The position numbers and the translations under genes are program-made. The notes under the pieces were generated by a model. It was not told the DNA's origin and did not search any database. It saw nothing but the letters and a program-made list of their open reading frames with translations. 64,000 nt of DNA from an uncultured Lachnospiraceae bacterium (GTDB lineage: Bacteria > Bacillota > Clostridia > Lachnospirales > Lachnospiraceae), in NCBI GenBank assembly GCA_910578345.1, contig CAJTRA010000003.1:1-64000 (forward strand). Direction: 5' to 3'. This document shows, one piece after another, positions 17,003 through 25,130 of this stretch; within the stretch, counting starts at the first letter, position 1; every line of letters starts with the position of its first letter.

Positions 17003-17008
17003 TATAAT
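17003..17008 (+). promoter_or_regulatory. Possible -10 element upstream of hflK
   Basis: TATAAT within GTATATAATAAC, about 145 bases before hflK. No good -35 element at the right distance, so only tentative. Confidence 0.3.
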
Positions 17009-17152
17009 AACATAGATGCCATACAGAAGTATAGTGAGTGTTACAAGGCAACAGTTCTTGCCGTATGTTATTCCACGGATACAGGTCCCTGCCAGGGCGG
17101 GAGCATGGCGGGCAGTGTGGATTAAGAGGCCTGACAGGCGAAGGAGGAAACT

Positions 17153-18178
17153 ATGTTCAGTGCAAAAAAGAACAATCAGGCACCGTTTGACCAACTGAAG
17201 AAAGTGAATGCGGGCAAGGGAAAAGCCGCCGCCAGGATCATTGTGGTCATTGTGGTTCTTCTGGTGCTCGTGATGGAATCTTATTATTCCATTCAGGAGG
17301 AGGAGCAGGCGGTCGTCTGTACGTTTGGCTCACCGAAAGCAGTTACCACGCCGGGACTGCATTTCAAGATCCCTTTTATTCAGACGGTGGATAAGGTCAA
17401 CACCACGATCCAGGGATTTTCAATCGGCTATCATGCCGAGGGGGAAGAGGACGATGCGATGATGATCACATCGGATTATAATTTTATCTTCGTGGATTTC
17501 TATGCCGAATATAGAGTGACTGATCCGGTCAAAGCCTTATATGCCTCCCATGATCCGGAGGAGATCCTCAAGAATATCGCACAGAACTGTATCAGGACGA
17601 CGATCGGTTCCTACAGTGTAGACAGTGTCCTGACGACGGGAAAGAATGAGATCCAGTCCAATATCAAGCAGATGATCTTAGACAAGCTGGAGGATTATGA
17701 TATCGGCATTCAGCTTGTGAATATAACGATCCAGGATGCTACGCCGCCCACGACAGAGGTCGAGAATGCATTCAAGGAAGTGGAGACTGCCAAGCAGGGG
17801 AAGGAAACTGCGCTGAACAATGCCAACAAATACCGCAATGAGCAGATTCCCAATGCGGAAGCGGAAGCCGATAAGATCTTACAGGATGCAGAGGCCACGA
17901 AACAGGAGCGGATCAATGAAGCAAACGGCCAGGCGGCGCGTTTCAACTCCATGTATCAGGAATATGCGAAGTACCCTGAGGTGACGAAGAAGAGAATGTT
18001 CTATGAGGCGATGGAGCATATTCTGCCGGAGGTGAAGGTAGTCATCCAGAGTAAGGACGGCAGCATGAGCACGGTCCTGCCGTTAGATAGTTTTGTCTCA
18101 GACGAGGATTCTTCTGACGATGCGTCAGATGGACAGAGTGGACAGGCGCAGGCGAAGGAAGCAACAGAAGAAGACTAG
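17153..18178 (+). CDS. hflK: HflK, SPFH/stomatin-family membrane protein
   Basis: 341 residues. One N-terminal membrane helix at about residues 27-42 (IIVVIVVLLVLVM), then the SPFH/band-7 domain with EEEQAVVCTFGSP, TPGLHFKIPFIQTVDKV and the helical region rich in AEAEADKILQDAEATKQER. The acidic C-terminal tail is typical of Firmicutes HflK. HflK and HflC form large ring assemblies on the membrane that enclose and restrain the FtsH protease. Here hflK is first in a four-gene run with hflC, a TPR gene and a DUF4037 gene. GAAGGAGG precedes the ATG. Confidence 0.93.
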   Translation: MFSAKKNNQAPFDQLKKVNAGKGKAAARIIVVIVVLLVLVMESYYSIQEEEQAVVCTFGSPKAVTTPGLHFKIPFIQTVDKVNTTIQGFSIGYHAEGEEDDAMMITSDYNFIFVDFYAEYRVTDPVKALYASHDPEEILKNIAQNCIRTTIGSYSVDSVLTTGKNEIQSNIKQMILDKLEDYDIGIQLVNITIQDATPPTTEVENAFKEVETAKQGKETALNNANKYRNEQIPNAEAEADKILQDAEATKQERINEANGQAARFNSMYQEYAKYPEVTKKRMFYEAMEHILPEVKVVIQSKDGSMSTVLPLDSFVSDEDSSDDASDGQSGQAQAKEATEED

Positions 18179-18208
18179 CGGCGGGTTTTAACGCAGTGGA
18201 GGTAGGTC

Positions 18209-19276
18209 ATGGCAGATTTTAATCAAAAATATAATGAAAACAATGTATCGGAACCTTTTGAGCGGTTCAATTCCGATGGCACGAAGAAGAGAGGAAACAA
18301 GGAGCGGAAGAGAGGCGCCGGGTTCGGTTTTCTTCTGGTGTTGGTTACGTTCGTTGTACTGATCCTGCTTAGCAGTTCCATGGTGGTGACGAAACAGAAT
18401 CAGTTTAAGCTGATCAGGCAGTTTGGCCGGGTTCAGCGTGTGGTGACAGATGCAGGATTATCGTTTAAGATTCCTTTTATCGAATCCGTAGATACGATCC
18501 CGAAGGAGCTTTTGCTCTACGACCTGCCGTCTTCGGACGTCATTACTTCCGATAAGAAGACAATGATCGTAGACAGCTATGTTTTGTGGCATGTGACAGA
18601 CCCTCTGAAATTCGCGCAGACGCTTAGCTGTTCCGTCAATAATGCAGAAGGGCGTATCGATGCGATCGTCTATAATGCGACGAAGAATACGATTTCCAAT
18701 ATGAAGCAGGACGAAGTCATCCGAAGCCGTGACGGCAAGATGACGATCACGGTAGACCAGGATCCGGAGGAAGTGAAGAATAATGATATGGTCATTTCCG
18801 AAGAGCATGAGGAAGTGATAGAGATCACATCTTTGACAGAAGAGATCATGGCGCAGATCAATCATGTGGAAGAACAGTATGGAATTGAAATCTCCGCCGT
18901 GGAGGTTAAGAAACTGGATCTCCCCGATGATAATAAGCAGGCAGTTTATACCCGTATGATCTCGGAACGTGAGAATATTGCGGCACAGTATACAGCAGAG
19001 GGACGTTCGGAAGCGAAGATGATCGAGAATACGACAGACAAGGAAGTCTCCATTATGCTTTCCGACGCGCAGGCGAAGGCAGAAGCGGCAATCGCGGAAG
19101 GAGAGGCGGAATATATGCGTATTCTGGCGAATGCCTATTCGGATCCGGCGAAGATGGATTTCTATTCGTTCGTCCGTGCACTGGATGCTTTGGAGGAGAG
19201 TATGACGGGAGATAAGAAGACGATCATCTTATCCGATGACTCACCGATCGCACAGATCTTTAATGGACAATATTAA
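18209..19276 (+). CDS. hflC: HflC, SPFH/stomatin-family membrane protein
   Basis: 355 residues. A polar N-terminus with a basic RGNKERKRGAG patch is followed by one membrane helix (about residues 36-52) and the SPFH domain: QNQFKLIRQFGRV, SFKIPFIESVDTIPKELL, MIVDSYVLWHVTDPLKFAQT. A segment around 175-205 (EEVKNNDMVISEEHEEV) is more acidic and longer than in E. coli HflC. The C-terminal helical part has AQAKAEAAIAEGEAEY. Partner of HflK in the FtsH-regulating complex; 30 bases separate the two genes, with GGAGGTAGGTC before the ATG. Confidence 0.93.
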   Translation: MADFNQKYNENNVSEPFERFNSDGTKKRGNKERKRGAGFGFLLVLVTFVVLILLSSSMVVTKQNQFKLIRQFGRVQRVVTDAGLSFKIPFIESVDTIPKELLLYDLPSSDVITSDKKTMIVDSYVLWHVTDPLKFAQTLSCSVNNAEGRIDAIVYNATKNTISNMKQDEVIRSRDGKMTITVDQDPEEVKNNDMVISEEHEEVIEITSLTEEIMAQINHVEEQYGIEISAVEVKKLDLPDDNKQAVYTRMISERENIAAQYTAEGRSEAKMIENTTDKEVSIMLSDAQAKAEAAIAEGEAEYMRILANAYSDPAKMDFYSFVRALDALEESMTGDKKTIILSDDSPIAQIFNGQY

Positions 19277-19309
19277 GGAGACAGCAGCAGGGAGGGGGAT
19301 TTTGAAGAG

Positions 19310-20170
19310 ATGAATATCGATAAATTTTATGAGACACTGGATTCTTATTTTGCAAGCCAGGCGCTGGATCAGGTCGATCCTTTCCTGACATCGTCGCTCG
19401 CCCAGGCGAAGGAGGAAGAAGATTATGCCGCCTATATCAGCATCTGCAATGAGATGATCGGGTTCTACCGCAGTGTGTCTGCTTTTGAGAAAGCCTATGT
19501 GGCGGCGGAAGATGTACTTCTGTTGATGGAGGAGCTGAATCTTGAGAATACGCTGCACTTTGCAACAACGCTCTTAAACGCGGCGACAGCTTACCGGGCG
19601 GCAGGAGACTATGCGACAGCGATTCGGTATTACAGACAGGCGCTGCAGATTTATGACGGTACGCTGCCGCCGGAAGACTACCGCTATGCAGGAATCTATA
19701 ATAATATGAGCATCCTGCTTGAGAAGATGGAGGAAAATGCAGAGGCGATCACCTACGCACAGAAAGCGCTTTCCATTATTGAGAAGCTGGAAGGCGGTGA
19801 GATGGAGACTGCTACAACGCTGACGAATCTGGCACTGCTGTATTTCAAGACCGGGCAGCCGGATCACGCAAGGCAGCTTCTGGAAAAGGCATTGGTTTTG
19901 TTTGAACAGAGCGGGGAGCATACCGACGCACACTACAGCGGTGCGCTGGCAGGGGTAGCGGAAGCCTGGTATCGGATGCAGGATTATGAGAAAGCGCTCG
20001 CTTATTATGAGAAAGCGCTGGAGGAAGTCAAGCTGCATTTTGGGGAGAATATGAGCTATGCCATTCTCTGTGAGAACTGTGCCGCCGTCTGTGAACAGTT
20101 AGGCAATGAGGAGAGAAAAGTATTTTATCTCAATAAATCGAGACAAGTAAAGGATGCGATCAGAGGATGA
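19310..20170 (+). CDS. Tetratricopeptide repeat protein linked to a DUF4037 gene
   Basis: 286 residues, all helical. At least four TPR units are visible: LLNAATAYRAAGDYATAIRYY around 85-105, then YNNMSILLEKMEENAEAITYAQKAL, LTNLALLYFKTGQPDHARQLLEKAL and LAGVAEAWYRMQDYEKALAYYEKAL. No signal peptide. TPR arrays bind partner proteins; the four-base ATGA overlap with the DUF4037 gene strongly suggests that protein is the partner. It starts 33 bases after hflC, so all four genes probably share a transcript. No individual function is known. Confidence 0.88.
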   Translation: MNIDKFYETLDSYFASQALDQVDPFLTSSLAQAKEEEDYAAYISICNEMIGFYRSVSAFEKAYVAAEDVLLLMEELNLENTLHFATTLLNAATAYRAAGDYATAIRYYRQALQIYDGTLPPEDYRYAGIYNNMSILLEKMEENAEAITYAQKALSIIEKLEGGEMETATTLTNLALLYFKTGQPDHARQLLEKALVLFEQSGEHTDAHYSGALAGVAEAWYRMQDYEKALAYYEKALEEVKLHFGENMSYAILCENCAAVCEQLGNEERKVFYLNKSRQVKDAIRG

Positions 20171-21120
20171 AAGGTTTAGAATTGGCGCAAGCCTATTATA
20201 ACACATATGGCAGGAAGATGCTGCAGGAGAAATTCCCGCATTTGCTGGGCCAGACGGCGGTAGGGCTGGTTGGGTATGGATCAGAATGTCTGGGATTTGA
20301 CGATGAAATATCGATGGATCATGACTATGGTCCATCTTTTTGTGTCTGGCTGCCGGAGGAGATCTATAGACAGTATGGAGCACAGATGCAGGAGGCCTAT
20401 GAACAACTGCCCCAGGAATTCATGGGAGTACAGGGCCGCGTGAGTGAAGAACAGGGGCAGGGCAGGGTCGGCGTGCTGTGTCTGGAAGAGTTCTATCTGC
20501 GTATTCTGGGACGCGATACGGTGCCTGCCACGGAGCTGGAATGGCTGTCGGCATCGGAAGAGAGTCTTGCGGTCGTCACAAATGGTAAGGTGTTTGAGGA
20601 TCATCTGGGGAAGTTCAGTGCGCTCAGAGAGGGGCTGCTGCAATACTATCCGCATGCAGTGTGGATCAGACGGCTTGTCCAGTCGCTGGCAAAAGCGGCA
20701 CAGGCGGGACAATATAACTATGCCCGTGCCATGAAACGAGGAGAGCGGATTGCTGCGGAACTTTCGCTTGCAGAGTTTATCCGTGAGAGTATGCAGATCG
20801 TTTATCTGTTGAATCGAAAATATGCCCCGTTTTATAAATGGATGCGCAGAGGGCTGCAGGATCTCAAGGTATGTTCGGAAGTCGGAGAGATGTTGGATCT
20901 GCTCTATCAGATCCCGGATCCGGCCGCGGCCTGGGAAGGGGTGCGTGCGAATGATTACCTCTATCATTTGAACACCAATGACGGCCGGGTACTCATCATA
21001 GAGGCCGTCTGCAATGTGATCGTGCAGGAATTGAATGCCCAGGGGCTGTCTGATCAGCAGGATAATTTTCTGCAGAATCATCTGCAGGCATTGTTGAAGA
21101 ACATATCAGGCGAGTTGTGA
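20167..21120 (+). CDS. DUF4037 protein, nucleotidyltransferase-like
   Basis: 317 residues. The N-terminal third carries GYGSECLGFDDEISMDHDYGP (residues 37-57), which resembles the GS...DxD signature of the polymerase-beta nucleotidyltransferase fold: a Gly-Ser turn followed by spaced acidic residues that could bind Mg2+. The C-terminal two thirds are helical with Trp/Tyr-rich DUF4037 blocks (NRKYAPFYKWM, WIRRLVQSLAKAAQAGQYNY). The family frequently sits beside a TPR gene, as here. Substrate and biological role are unknown; transfer of a nucleotide to a small molecule or protein is inference from the motif. It ends the hflK-hflC-TPR-DUF4037 run. Confidence 0.85.
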   Translation: MKGLELAQAYYNTYGRKMLQEKFPHLLGQTAVGLVGYGSECLGFDDEISMDHDYGPSFCVWLPEEIYRQYGAQMQEAYEQLPQEFMGVQGRVSEEQGQGRVGVLCLEEFYLRILGRDTVPATELEWLSASEESLAVVTNGKVFEDHLGKFSALREGLLQYYPHAVWIRRLVQSLAKAAQAGQYNYARAMKRGERIAAELSLAEFIRESMQIVYLLNRKYAPFYKWMRRGLQDLKVCSEVGEMLDLLYQIPDPAAAWEGVRANDYLYHLNTNDGRVLIIEAVCNVIVQELNAQGLSDQQDNFLQNHLQALLKNISGEL

Positions 21121-21206
21121 AAGCGGCAAAGTGCGGCTTTGGCGTATTTGGGATGACATTGAGCCGTGAACTGTTACCGGTTCGCAGATCAGATTTTATC
21201 CAGGGA

Positions 21207-21235
21207 TTGAAACATATGTTCGTATGTGATATGAT
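21207..21235 (+). promoter_or_regulatory. Sigma-A-type promoter for the ruvAB operon
   Basis: TTGAAA at 21207-21212, a 17-base spacer and TATGAT at 21230-21235. It lies 18 bases before the NusG-II gene start and would drive that gene, the Gx transporter gene, ruvA and ruvB. Confidence 0.75.
21209..21222. promoter_or_regulatory. LexA/DinR-like SOS box overlapping the ruvAB operon promoter
   Basis: GAAACATATGTTCG fits the Gram-positive LexA (DinR) consensus CGAAC-RNRY-GTTYG at 12 of 14 positions, with the AAC and GTT half-sites and RNRY centre intact; only the first two bases differ. It overlaps the -35 element and the spacer of the promoter at 21207-21235, the classic place for repression. 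ruvAB is a LexA target in Bacillus subtilis, which supports the call. Confidence 0.7.
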
Positions 21236-21253
21236 ATTTCCAGGTGGAATGCT

Positions 21254-21718
21254 ATGGGATGGAAGAAGAGTGTATCAATTTATCCGATCAAAAGGGCTGA
21301 TCTTATTTTGATAAGTCTGTGTCTGTTGACGGCGGCTCTGCTGAGCGTTTATTTTATGCTGTATCGCGAACAGGGAAGCACTGCAGTTCTTTCCTGTGAC
21401 GGGGTTGAACTGTCTGTCATAAGCCTGCCGGAATCCGGGACGACATATTATCTGGTCAGAAGGACGAAGCAGGGAGTGTCAGTGGAGAAGTATACGGGAT
21501 ATCCGGAACTTCCCACGGCAGAAGCGTTTAATCTGTTCGCGATAACAGATGGCAGTGTCAAGATGGAAGCGGCGGACTGTAAAGATCAGATCTGTGTACA
21601 TCATCGGCCGATCCTGTCTGTTGGGGAGAGTGTGATCTGTCTGCCCCATCGGTTGGTGGTTGAGATCACAGACGGTGAAGAGGACAGGGATTCGATTCTG
21701 GACGGGGTGGTAGAGTGA
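21254..21718 (+). CDS. NusG domain II-containing membrane-anchored protein
   Basis: 154 residues. One N-terminal membrane helix (about residues 17-36), then an extracytoplasmic NusG domain II-like beta fold with the family signature ADCKDQICVHHRPI followed by SVICLPHRLVVEI. Such proteins are common in Clostridia directly before a Gx-type transporter gene, as here, and are of unknown function; the Cys pair suggests a structural disulfide or redox role. AGGTGG lies six bases before the ATG. First gene of the operon behind the promoter at 21207-21235. The stop overlaps the next gene's ATG by one base. Confidence 0.88.
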   Translation: MGWKKSVSIYPIKRADLILISLCLLTAALLSVYFMLYREQGSTAVLSCDGVELSVISLPESGTTYYLVRRTKQGVSVEKYTGYPELPTAEAFNLFAITDGSVKMEAADCKDQICVHHRPILSVGESVICLPHRLVVEITDGEEDRDSILDGVVE

Positions 21719-22218
21719 TGAGGCAGACAGCGCAGCTTGGTCTTTTTTTGGCATTGGCATTGATCTTATCCTATATAGAATCCCTGATTCCGTTTTCTTT
21801 CGGTATCCCTGGGATCAAACTGGGACTGCCGAATCTGATCGTGGTGCTGCTTTTATACAGAAGCGGCGCGAGGGAAGCGCTTTTAGTCAATTTTGGGCGG
21901 ATCATGCTGTCAGGATTTTTGTTTAGCAATCTGTATGCTATTTTATATGCTCTGACCGGAGCGGCATTCAGCTTCTGTGCGATGCTTGCCGGCAGGAAAG
22001 CAAGGTGTTTCTCACCTGTGGGCGTGAGTGTGTTAGGCGGTGTTTTTCATAACATCGGGCAGATTATTGTGGCGATGTTTGTCGTGGAGACGTTCTATGT
22101 GGGAAGTCTTCTGCCGGCGCTGATTGCTGCCGGGACGTTTACCGGGGCGGTGCTTGGAATCGTAGCGGTAGAACTGATGCCCTATCTGAGAGAAGCATTT
22201 CCAGGATCGCGCTATTAG
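21718..22218 (+). CDS. Gx transporter family membrane protein
   Basis: 166 residues from the ATG that shares one base with the preceding stop (TGATG). It is highly hydrophobic with about five membrane segments and the typical SLIPFSFGIPGIKLGLPNLIVVLLL opening and AREALLVNFGRIMLSGF block. Databases often call this family heptaprenyl diphosphate synthase component I or Gx transporter; it resembles ECF-type S-components more than a prenyl synthase. Its substrate is unknown. It is coupled to the NusG-II gene and precedes ruvA in the same direction. Confidence 0.88.
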   Translation: MRQTAQLGLFLALALILSYIESLIPFSFGIPGIKLGLPNLIVVLLLYRSGAREALLVNFGRIMLSGFLFSNLYAILYALTGAAFSFCAMLAGRKARCFSPVGVSVLGGVFHNIGQIIVAMFVVETFYVGSLLPALIAAGTFTGAVLGIVAVELMPYLREAFPGSRY

Positions 22219-22282
22219 GATCGTTTCTGTGCAGGAGATGAGGAGCCGTCCTTTGCGCGAAGAAAGGCTATGGGAACGAATT

Positions 22283-22900
22283 ATGTATGCATATTTGAAG
22301 GGAACCTTAGAAGAGATCACAGAGGGCGCCATTGTTGTGGAGGCAGGGAAGATCGGCTACAATGTGAAAGTATCCACGACCACGGCGGATCTTCTGCCTG
22401 GAATTGGCAATGAGATCAAGATATATACCTATACGCTTGTGCGTGAAGACGCATTATCCCTATATGGATTTCTGACAAGAGATGATCTTGAAATCTTCAA
22501 GAAACTGATCACGGTGAACGGTATTGGGCCGAAAGGCGGTCTGGCGATTCTTTCTGTTATGAATGCGGACGCTCTGCGGTTTGCCATCATGGCGGGGGAT
22601 GCGAAATCGATCGCCAAGGCGCCAGGGGTTGGCAATAAGACTGCAGAACGCGTCATTCTGGATCTGCGGGACAAGATATCGCTGGAAGATACTTTACGGG
22701 GACTAGGGGAGCCAGTTCAGACGCAGAATGCCGCAGGCGCTGCCGGTGCGGACAATGTCATGCGGAAGGAGGCCATCGAGGCGCTGGTCGCACTTGGCTA
22801 TTCGGCGTCGGATGCCACAAATGCGGTGAAGAAAGCGCCTATGGATGAGAGCAGCACTGTGGAGAGCCTGTTAAAGGCGGCGCTGAAATTGATGTTCTGA
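22283..22900 (+). CDS. ruvA: Holliday junction branch migration protein RuvA
   Basis: 205 residues from ATG 22283, chosen because RuvA proteins begin with the OB-fold strand MxAYxKGTL; upstream in-frame codons do not match the family. Domain I OB-fold (about 1-65), domain II with two helix-hairpin-helix motifs (LITVNGIGPKGGLAIL and IAKAPGVGNKTAERVILDL), and the C-terminal UBA-like domain III that regulates RuvB (EAIEALVALGYSASDATNAVKK). Binds four-way junctions and loads RuvB. It sits behind a promoter with an SOS box, with ruvB 38 bases downstream. Confidence 0.96.
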   Translation: MYAYLKGTLEEITEGAIVVEAGKIGYNVKVSTTTADLLPGIGNEIKIYTYTLVREDALSLYGFLTRDDLEIFKKLITVNGIGPKGGLAILSVMNADALRFAIMAGDAKSIAKAPGVGNKTAERVILDLRDKISLEDTLRGLGEPVQTQNAAGAAGADNVMRKEAIEALVALGYSASDATNAVKKAPMDESSTVESLLKAALKLMF

Positions 22901-22938
22901 TTCTTCAGGCCACAAAATATACGATAAGGAAATGATCT

Positions 22939-23937
22939 ATGAGCAACAGAATGATTGAAACGAACCTGATCGAGGAGGATGTGAAGATCGAAGGGTCGCT
23001 CAGGCCCCAGAATCTGGATGACTACATCGGTCAATCAAAGGTGAAAGAAAATCTAAAGATTTATATAGAGGCAGCGAAACAGCGGCATGACGCGTTAGAT
23101 CATGTTCTGTTTTACGGACCGCCCGGACTTGGTAAGACGACTTTAGCCGGTATTATTGCGAATGAGATGGGCGTTCATATGAAAGTGACCAGCGGCCCGG
23201 CCATCGAGAAACCGGGGGAAATGGCGGCGATTCTGAATAATCTTCAGGAGGGTGACTTGTTGTTCGTGGATGAGATTCACCGGTTGAACCGGCAGGTGGA
23301 AGAAGTTCTATATCCGGCAATGGAGGACTATGCGATCGATATTATGATCGGAAAAGGGGCCTCTGCGCGTTCCATTCGTCTGGATCTGCCGCATTTTACA
23401 CTGGTAGGCGCGACGACACGGGCGGGTCTTCTAACTGCGCCGCTGCGGGACCGGTTCGGTGTGATTCATCGTCTGGAATTCTATGAGGTGGAGGAGCTGA
23501 AGGTGATTATCCAGCATTCTGCAAGAATCCTTGGAGTGGAGATCGAGGAGAAGGGTGCGTTGGAGCTGGCGAGAAGAAGCCGTGGTACGCCCAGGCTTGC
23601 AAATCGGATCTTAAAAAGAGTGCGGGACTTTGCGCAAGTGAAATATAACGGTGTGATCACGCAGAAAGTAGCTACGACAGCGCTTGACTTGATGGATGTT
23701 GACAGACTGGGACTGGATCACATTGACAGGAATATCTTATGCACGATGATCGATAAATTTAAGGGAGGCCCTGTAGGGCTGGATACTCTGGCTGCCGCCA
23801 TCGGCGAGGATGCCGGCACCATAGAGGATGTCTATGAACCGTATCTGATCAAGAACGGGTTTATCAACAGAACCCCCCGCGGCAGAGTAGTCACGGAACT
23901 GACTTACCATCATCTGGGGCTGGAGCTGCCGTCTTGA
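22939..23937 (+). CDS. ruvB: Holliday junction DNA helicase RuvB
   Basis: 332 residues. AAA+ ATPase with Walker A GPPGLGKT at 60-67, Walker B LLFVDEIHR, sensor I ATTRAG, and the RuvB-typical RLNRQVEEVLYPAMEDY and LVGATTRAGLLTAPLRDRFG; the C-terminal winged helix contains DTLAAAIGEDAGTIEDVYEPYL. It forms the hexameric motor that drives branch migration with RuvA. The stop codon TGA at 23935-23937 touches a perfect 13-base inverted repeat, which it shares with the end of the convergent gene. Confidence 0.97.
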   Translation: MSNRMIETNLIEEDVKIEGSLRPQNLDDYIGQSKVKENLKIYIEAAKQRHDALDHVLFYGPPGLGKTTLAGIIANEMGVHMKVTSGPAIEKPGEMAAILNNLQEGDLLFVDEIHRLNRQVEEVLYPAMEDYAIDIMIGKGASARSIRLDLPHFTLVGATTRAGLLTAPLRDRFGVIHRLEFYEVEELKVIIQHSARILGVEIEEKGALELARRSRGTPRLANRILKRVRDFAQVKYNGVITQKVATTALDLMDVDRLGLDHIDRNILCTMIDKFKGGPVGLDTLAAAIGEDAGTIEDVYEPYLIKNGFINRTPRGRVVTELTYHHLGLELPS

Positions 23938-23972
23938 ATGTCGATGTGACGTCATGCCATCACATCGACATT
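23937..23972. repeat. 13-bp perfect inverted repeat across two convergent gene ends
   Basis: AATGTCGATGTGA at 23937-23949 pairs with TCACATCGACATT at 23960-23972, loop of ten bases. It overlaps the final base of ruvB and the last codons and stop of the minus-strand gene. No T-run on either side, so it may be a 3'-end stabilising hairpin or Rho-assisted terminator. Confidence 0.7.
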
Positions 23973-24818
23973 TGCACCTTCCACCGGGACCGGAGCTTCT
24001 GCTGCTTCTACAGGAATTTCCATGCCATTCAGTTCCAGAGAGACACCAGTAATATTTCCGGAATTGTCAGAAGATTCCGTGGAAGCGCTGGAACTGCCTT
24101 CTTCCTTTTCTTTGGAAAGCTTATTGAAGAATGCTTTCAGATATTCTAAGTCTGCCTCCATGATATCGCGCAGTTCTTCCGCGCGGTGTTTCTTCTTTAA
24201 CGCTTCCAGGTCTTTTGGACTCATTTCATCGCTAAAACCTTGCATGAACTCACCCAGGTCATTTCTGGAATGCATTGCTTCTTCCAGTTCTTCCTCGATC
24301 CGCTGCATCTCCTCCTGGATCTGCTTCATAAGACGTTCCATCTCTTCCTGACTCATGCCGGAAAGATCTACCGCTTCAAAGGCTTCGTTATCCTCTTCCA
24401 GCTCCTGCTGCTCCTCCTGTCTGGCGACAGCGCCGGTCTTCTCGTAGAATTCTTCTTCCTGCAGATGCTTCATTTTCTTTTTGGCTACCCTTGCGATCCG
24501 TTCAGCGTGTTTTAAGGCATTGTGGATCTCTGTATAGTCATAGTCTCCGCTGCTTAATTTGAGACGCAGATCAACGATCTGGAACTTCGTCTTTGTGGAG
24601 AGCTGTTTGGCATTCATGGAAGTTTTCGACTGCATGATCTGATTGGACAGCCGTTTAAAATTATAGCGAAGTCTCTTGGGTTTCTTTTTTACTTTTGCGC
24701 GGTGGATCGTAAGCGTGCCGGCATAGGAACCATCTTTATTTACTAATTCTATTTTCGTCGTATTGTAATTTCTTGTGTGGCTTACTGAGCCAATGCCAAG
24801 ACCTGCGCCTGTTCCCAT
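23952..24818 (-). CDS. Lachnospiraceae-type coiled-coil protein of unknown function
   Basis: 288 residues from the ATG at 24818, which follows AGAGGGATCGAAT; an ATG at 24851 has no ribosome binding site. I do not recognise a named family. The N-terminus is Gly-rich (MGTGAGLGIGSVSHTRNYNTT), then a basic segment KVKKKPKRLRYNFKRLS, then a long coiled coil (about residues 100-235) dense in Glu, Gln and Lys, and a Ser-rich low-complexity tail. No signal peptide or membrane helix. A conserved opening beside an otherwise low-complexity body suggests a structural or scaffold protein. It is monocistronic. Confidence 0.75.
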   Translation of the reverse strand: MGTGAGLGIGSVSHTRNYNTTKIELVNKDGSYAGTLTIHRAKVKKKPKRLRYNFKRLSNQIMQSKTSMNAKQLSTKTKFQIVDLRLKLSSGDYDYTEIHNALKHAERIARVAKKKMKHLQEEEFYEKTGAVARQEEQQELEEDNEAFEAVDLSGMSQEEMERLMKQIQEEMQRIEEELEEAMHSRNDLGEFMQGFSDEMSPKDLEALKKKHRAEELRDIMEADLEYLKAFFNKLSKEKEEGSSSASTESSDNSGNITGVSLELNGMEIPVEAAEAPVPVEGANVDVMA

Positions 24819-25130
24819 ATTCGATCCCTCTGCCTTTCTAAAGTGACTCATTAATAGGTTTCGTATAATAGCAGAATACGGTTCTTAGATTTGGCTATTC
24901 AAGGTCAAGGAAATATTAACTTATAGAATGTCCTGTCCTTGAACATAAATGGAAAATCCGTTTCCTGTTTCTATAAGTAGTCTGATATCTTATTTATAAT
25001 ATCGGTCTTTGGGGATATTTTCTAAAGAACAGGGTGTGTACTTTTCTTTTTTTGCTTTGTGTGATACAATCCCTAAGGGAAAAGAAACTAAAAATTTAGA
25101 GTCACAGACAGCACAGAAATGAGGTACAAA
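24819..25130. other. Divergent intergenic region with an imperfect inverted repeat
   Basis: About 310 bases between divergent genes. It contains an imperfect inverted repeat, TTCAAGGTCAAGG at 24898-24910 against TCCTGTCCTTGAA at 24931-24943 (two mismatches, 20-base loop), and a -10-like TACAAT near 25063 that probably belongs to the YbaK gene. No coding potential seen. Confidence 0.5.

Noticed and set aside
20281..21081. 266-codon open frame antisense to the DUF4037 gene
   Set aside because: Same reason; it mirrors the coding strand and has no start signal.
21117..21311. 64-codon frame overlapping the end of the DUF4037 gene
   Set aside because: It covers the ruvAB promoter and the start of the NusG-II gene, and encodes nothing recognisable.
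24898..24943. Imperfect inverted repeat as a regulatory RNA
   Set aside because: Two mismatches, a 20-base loop and no matching known motif; listed only within the intergenic note.
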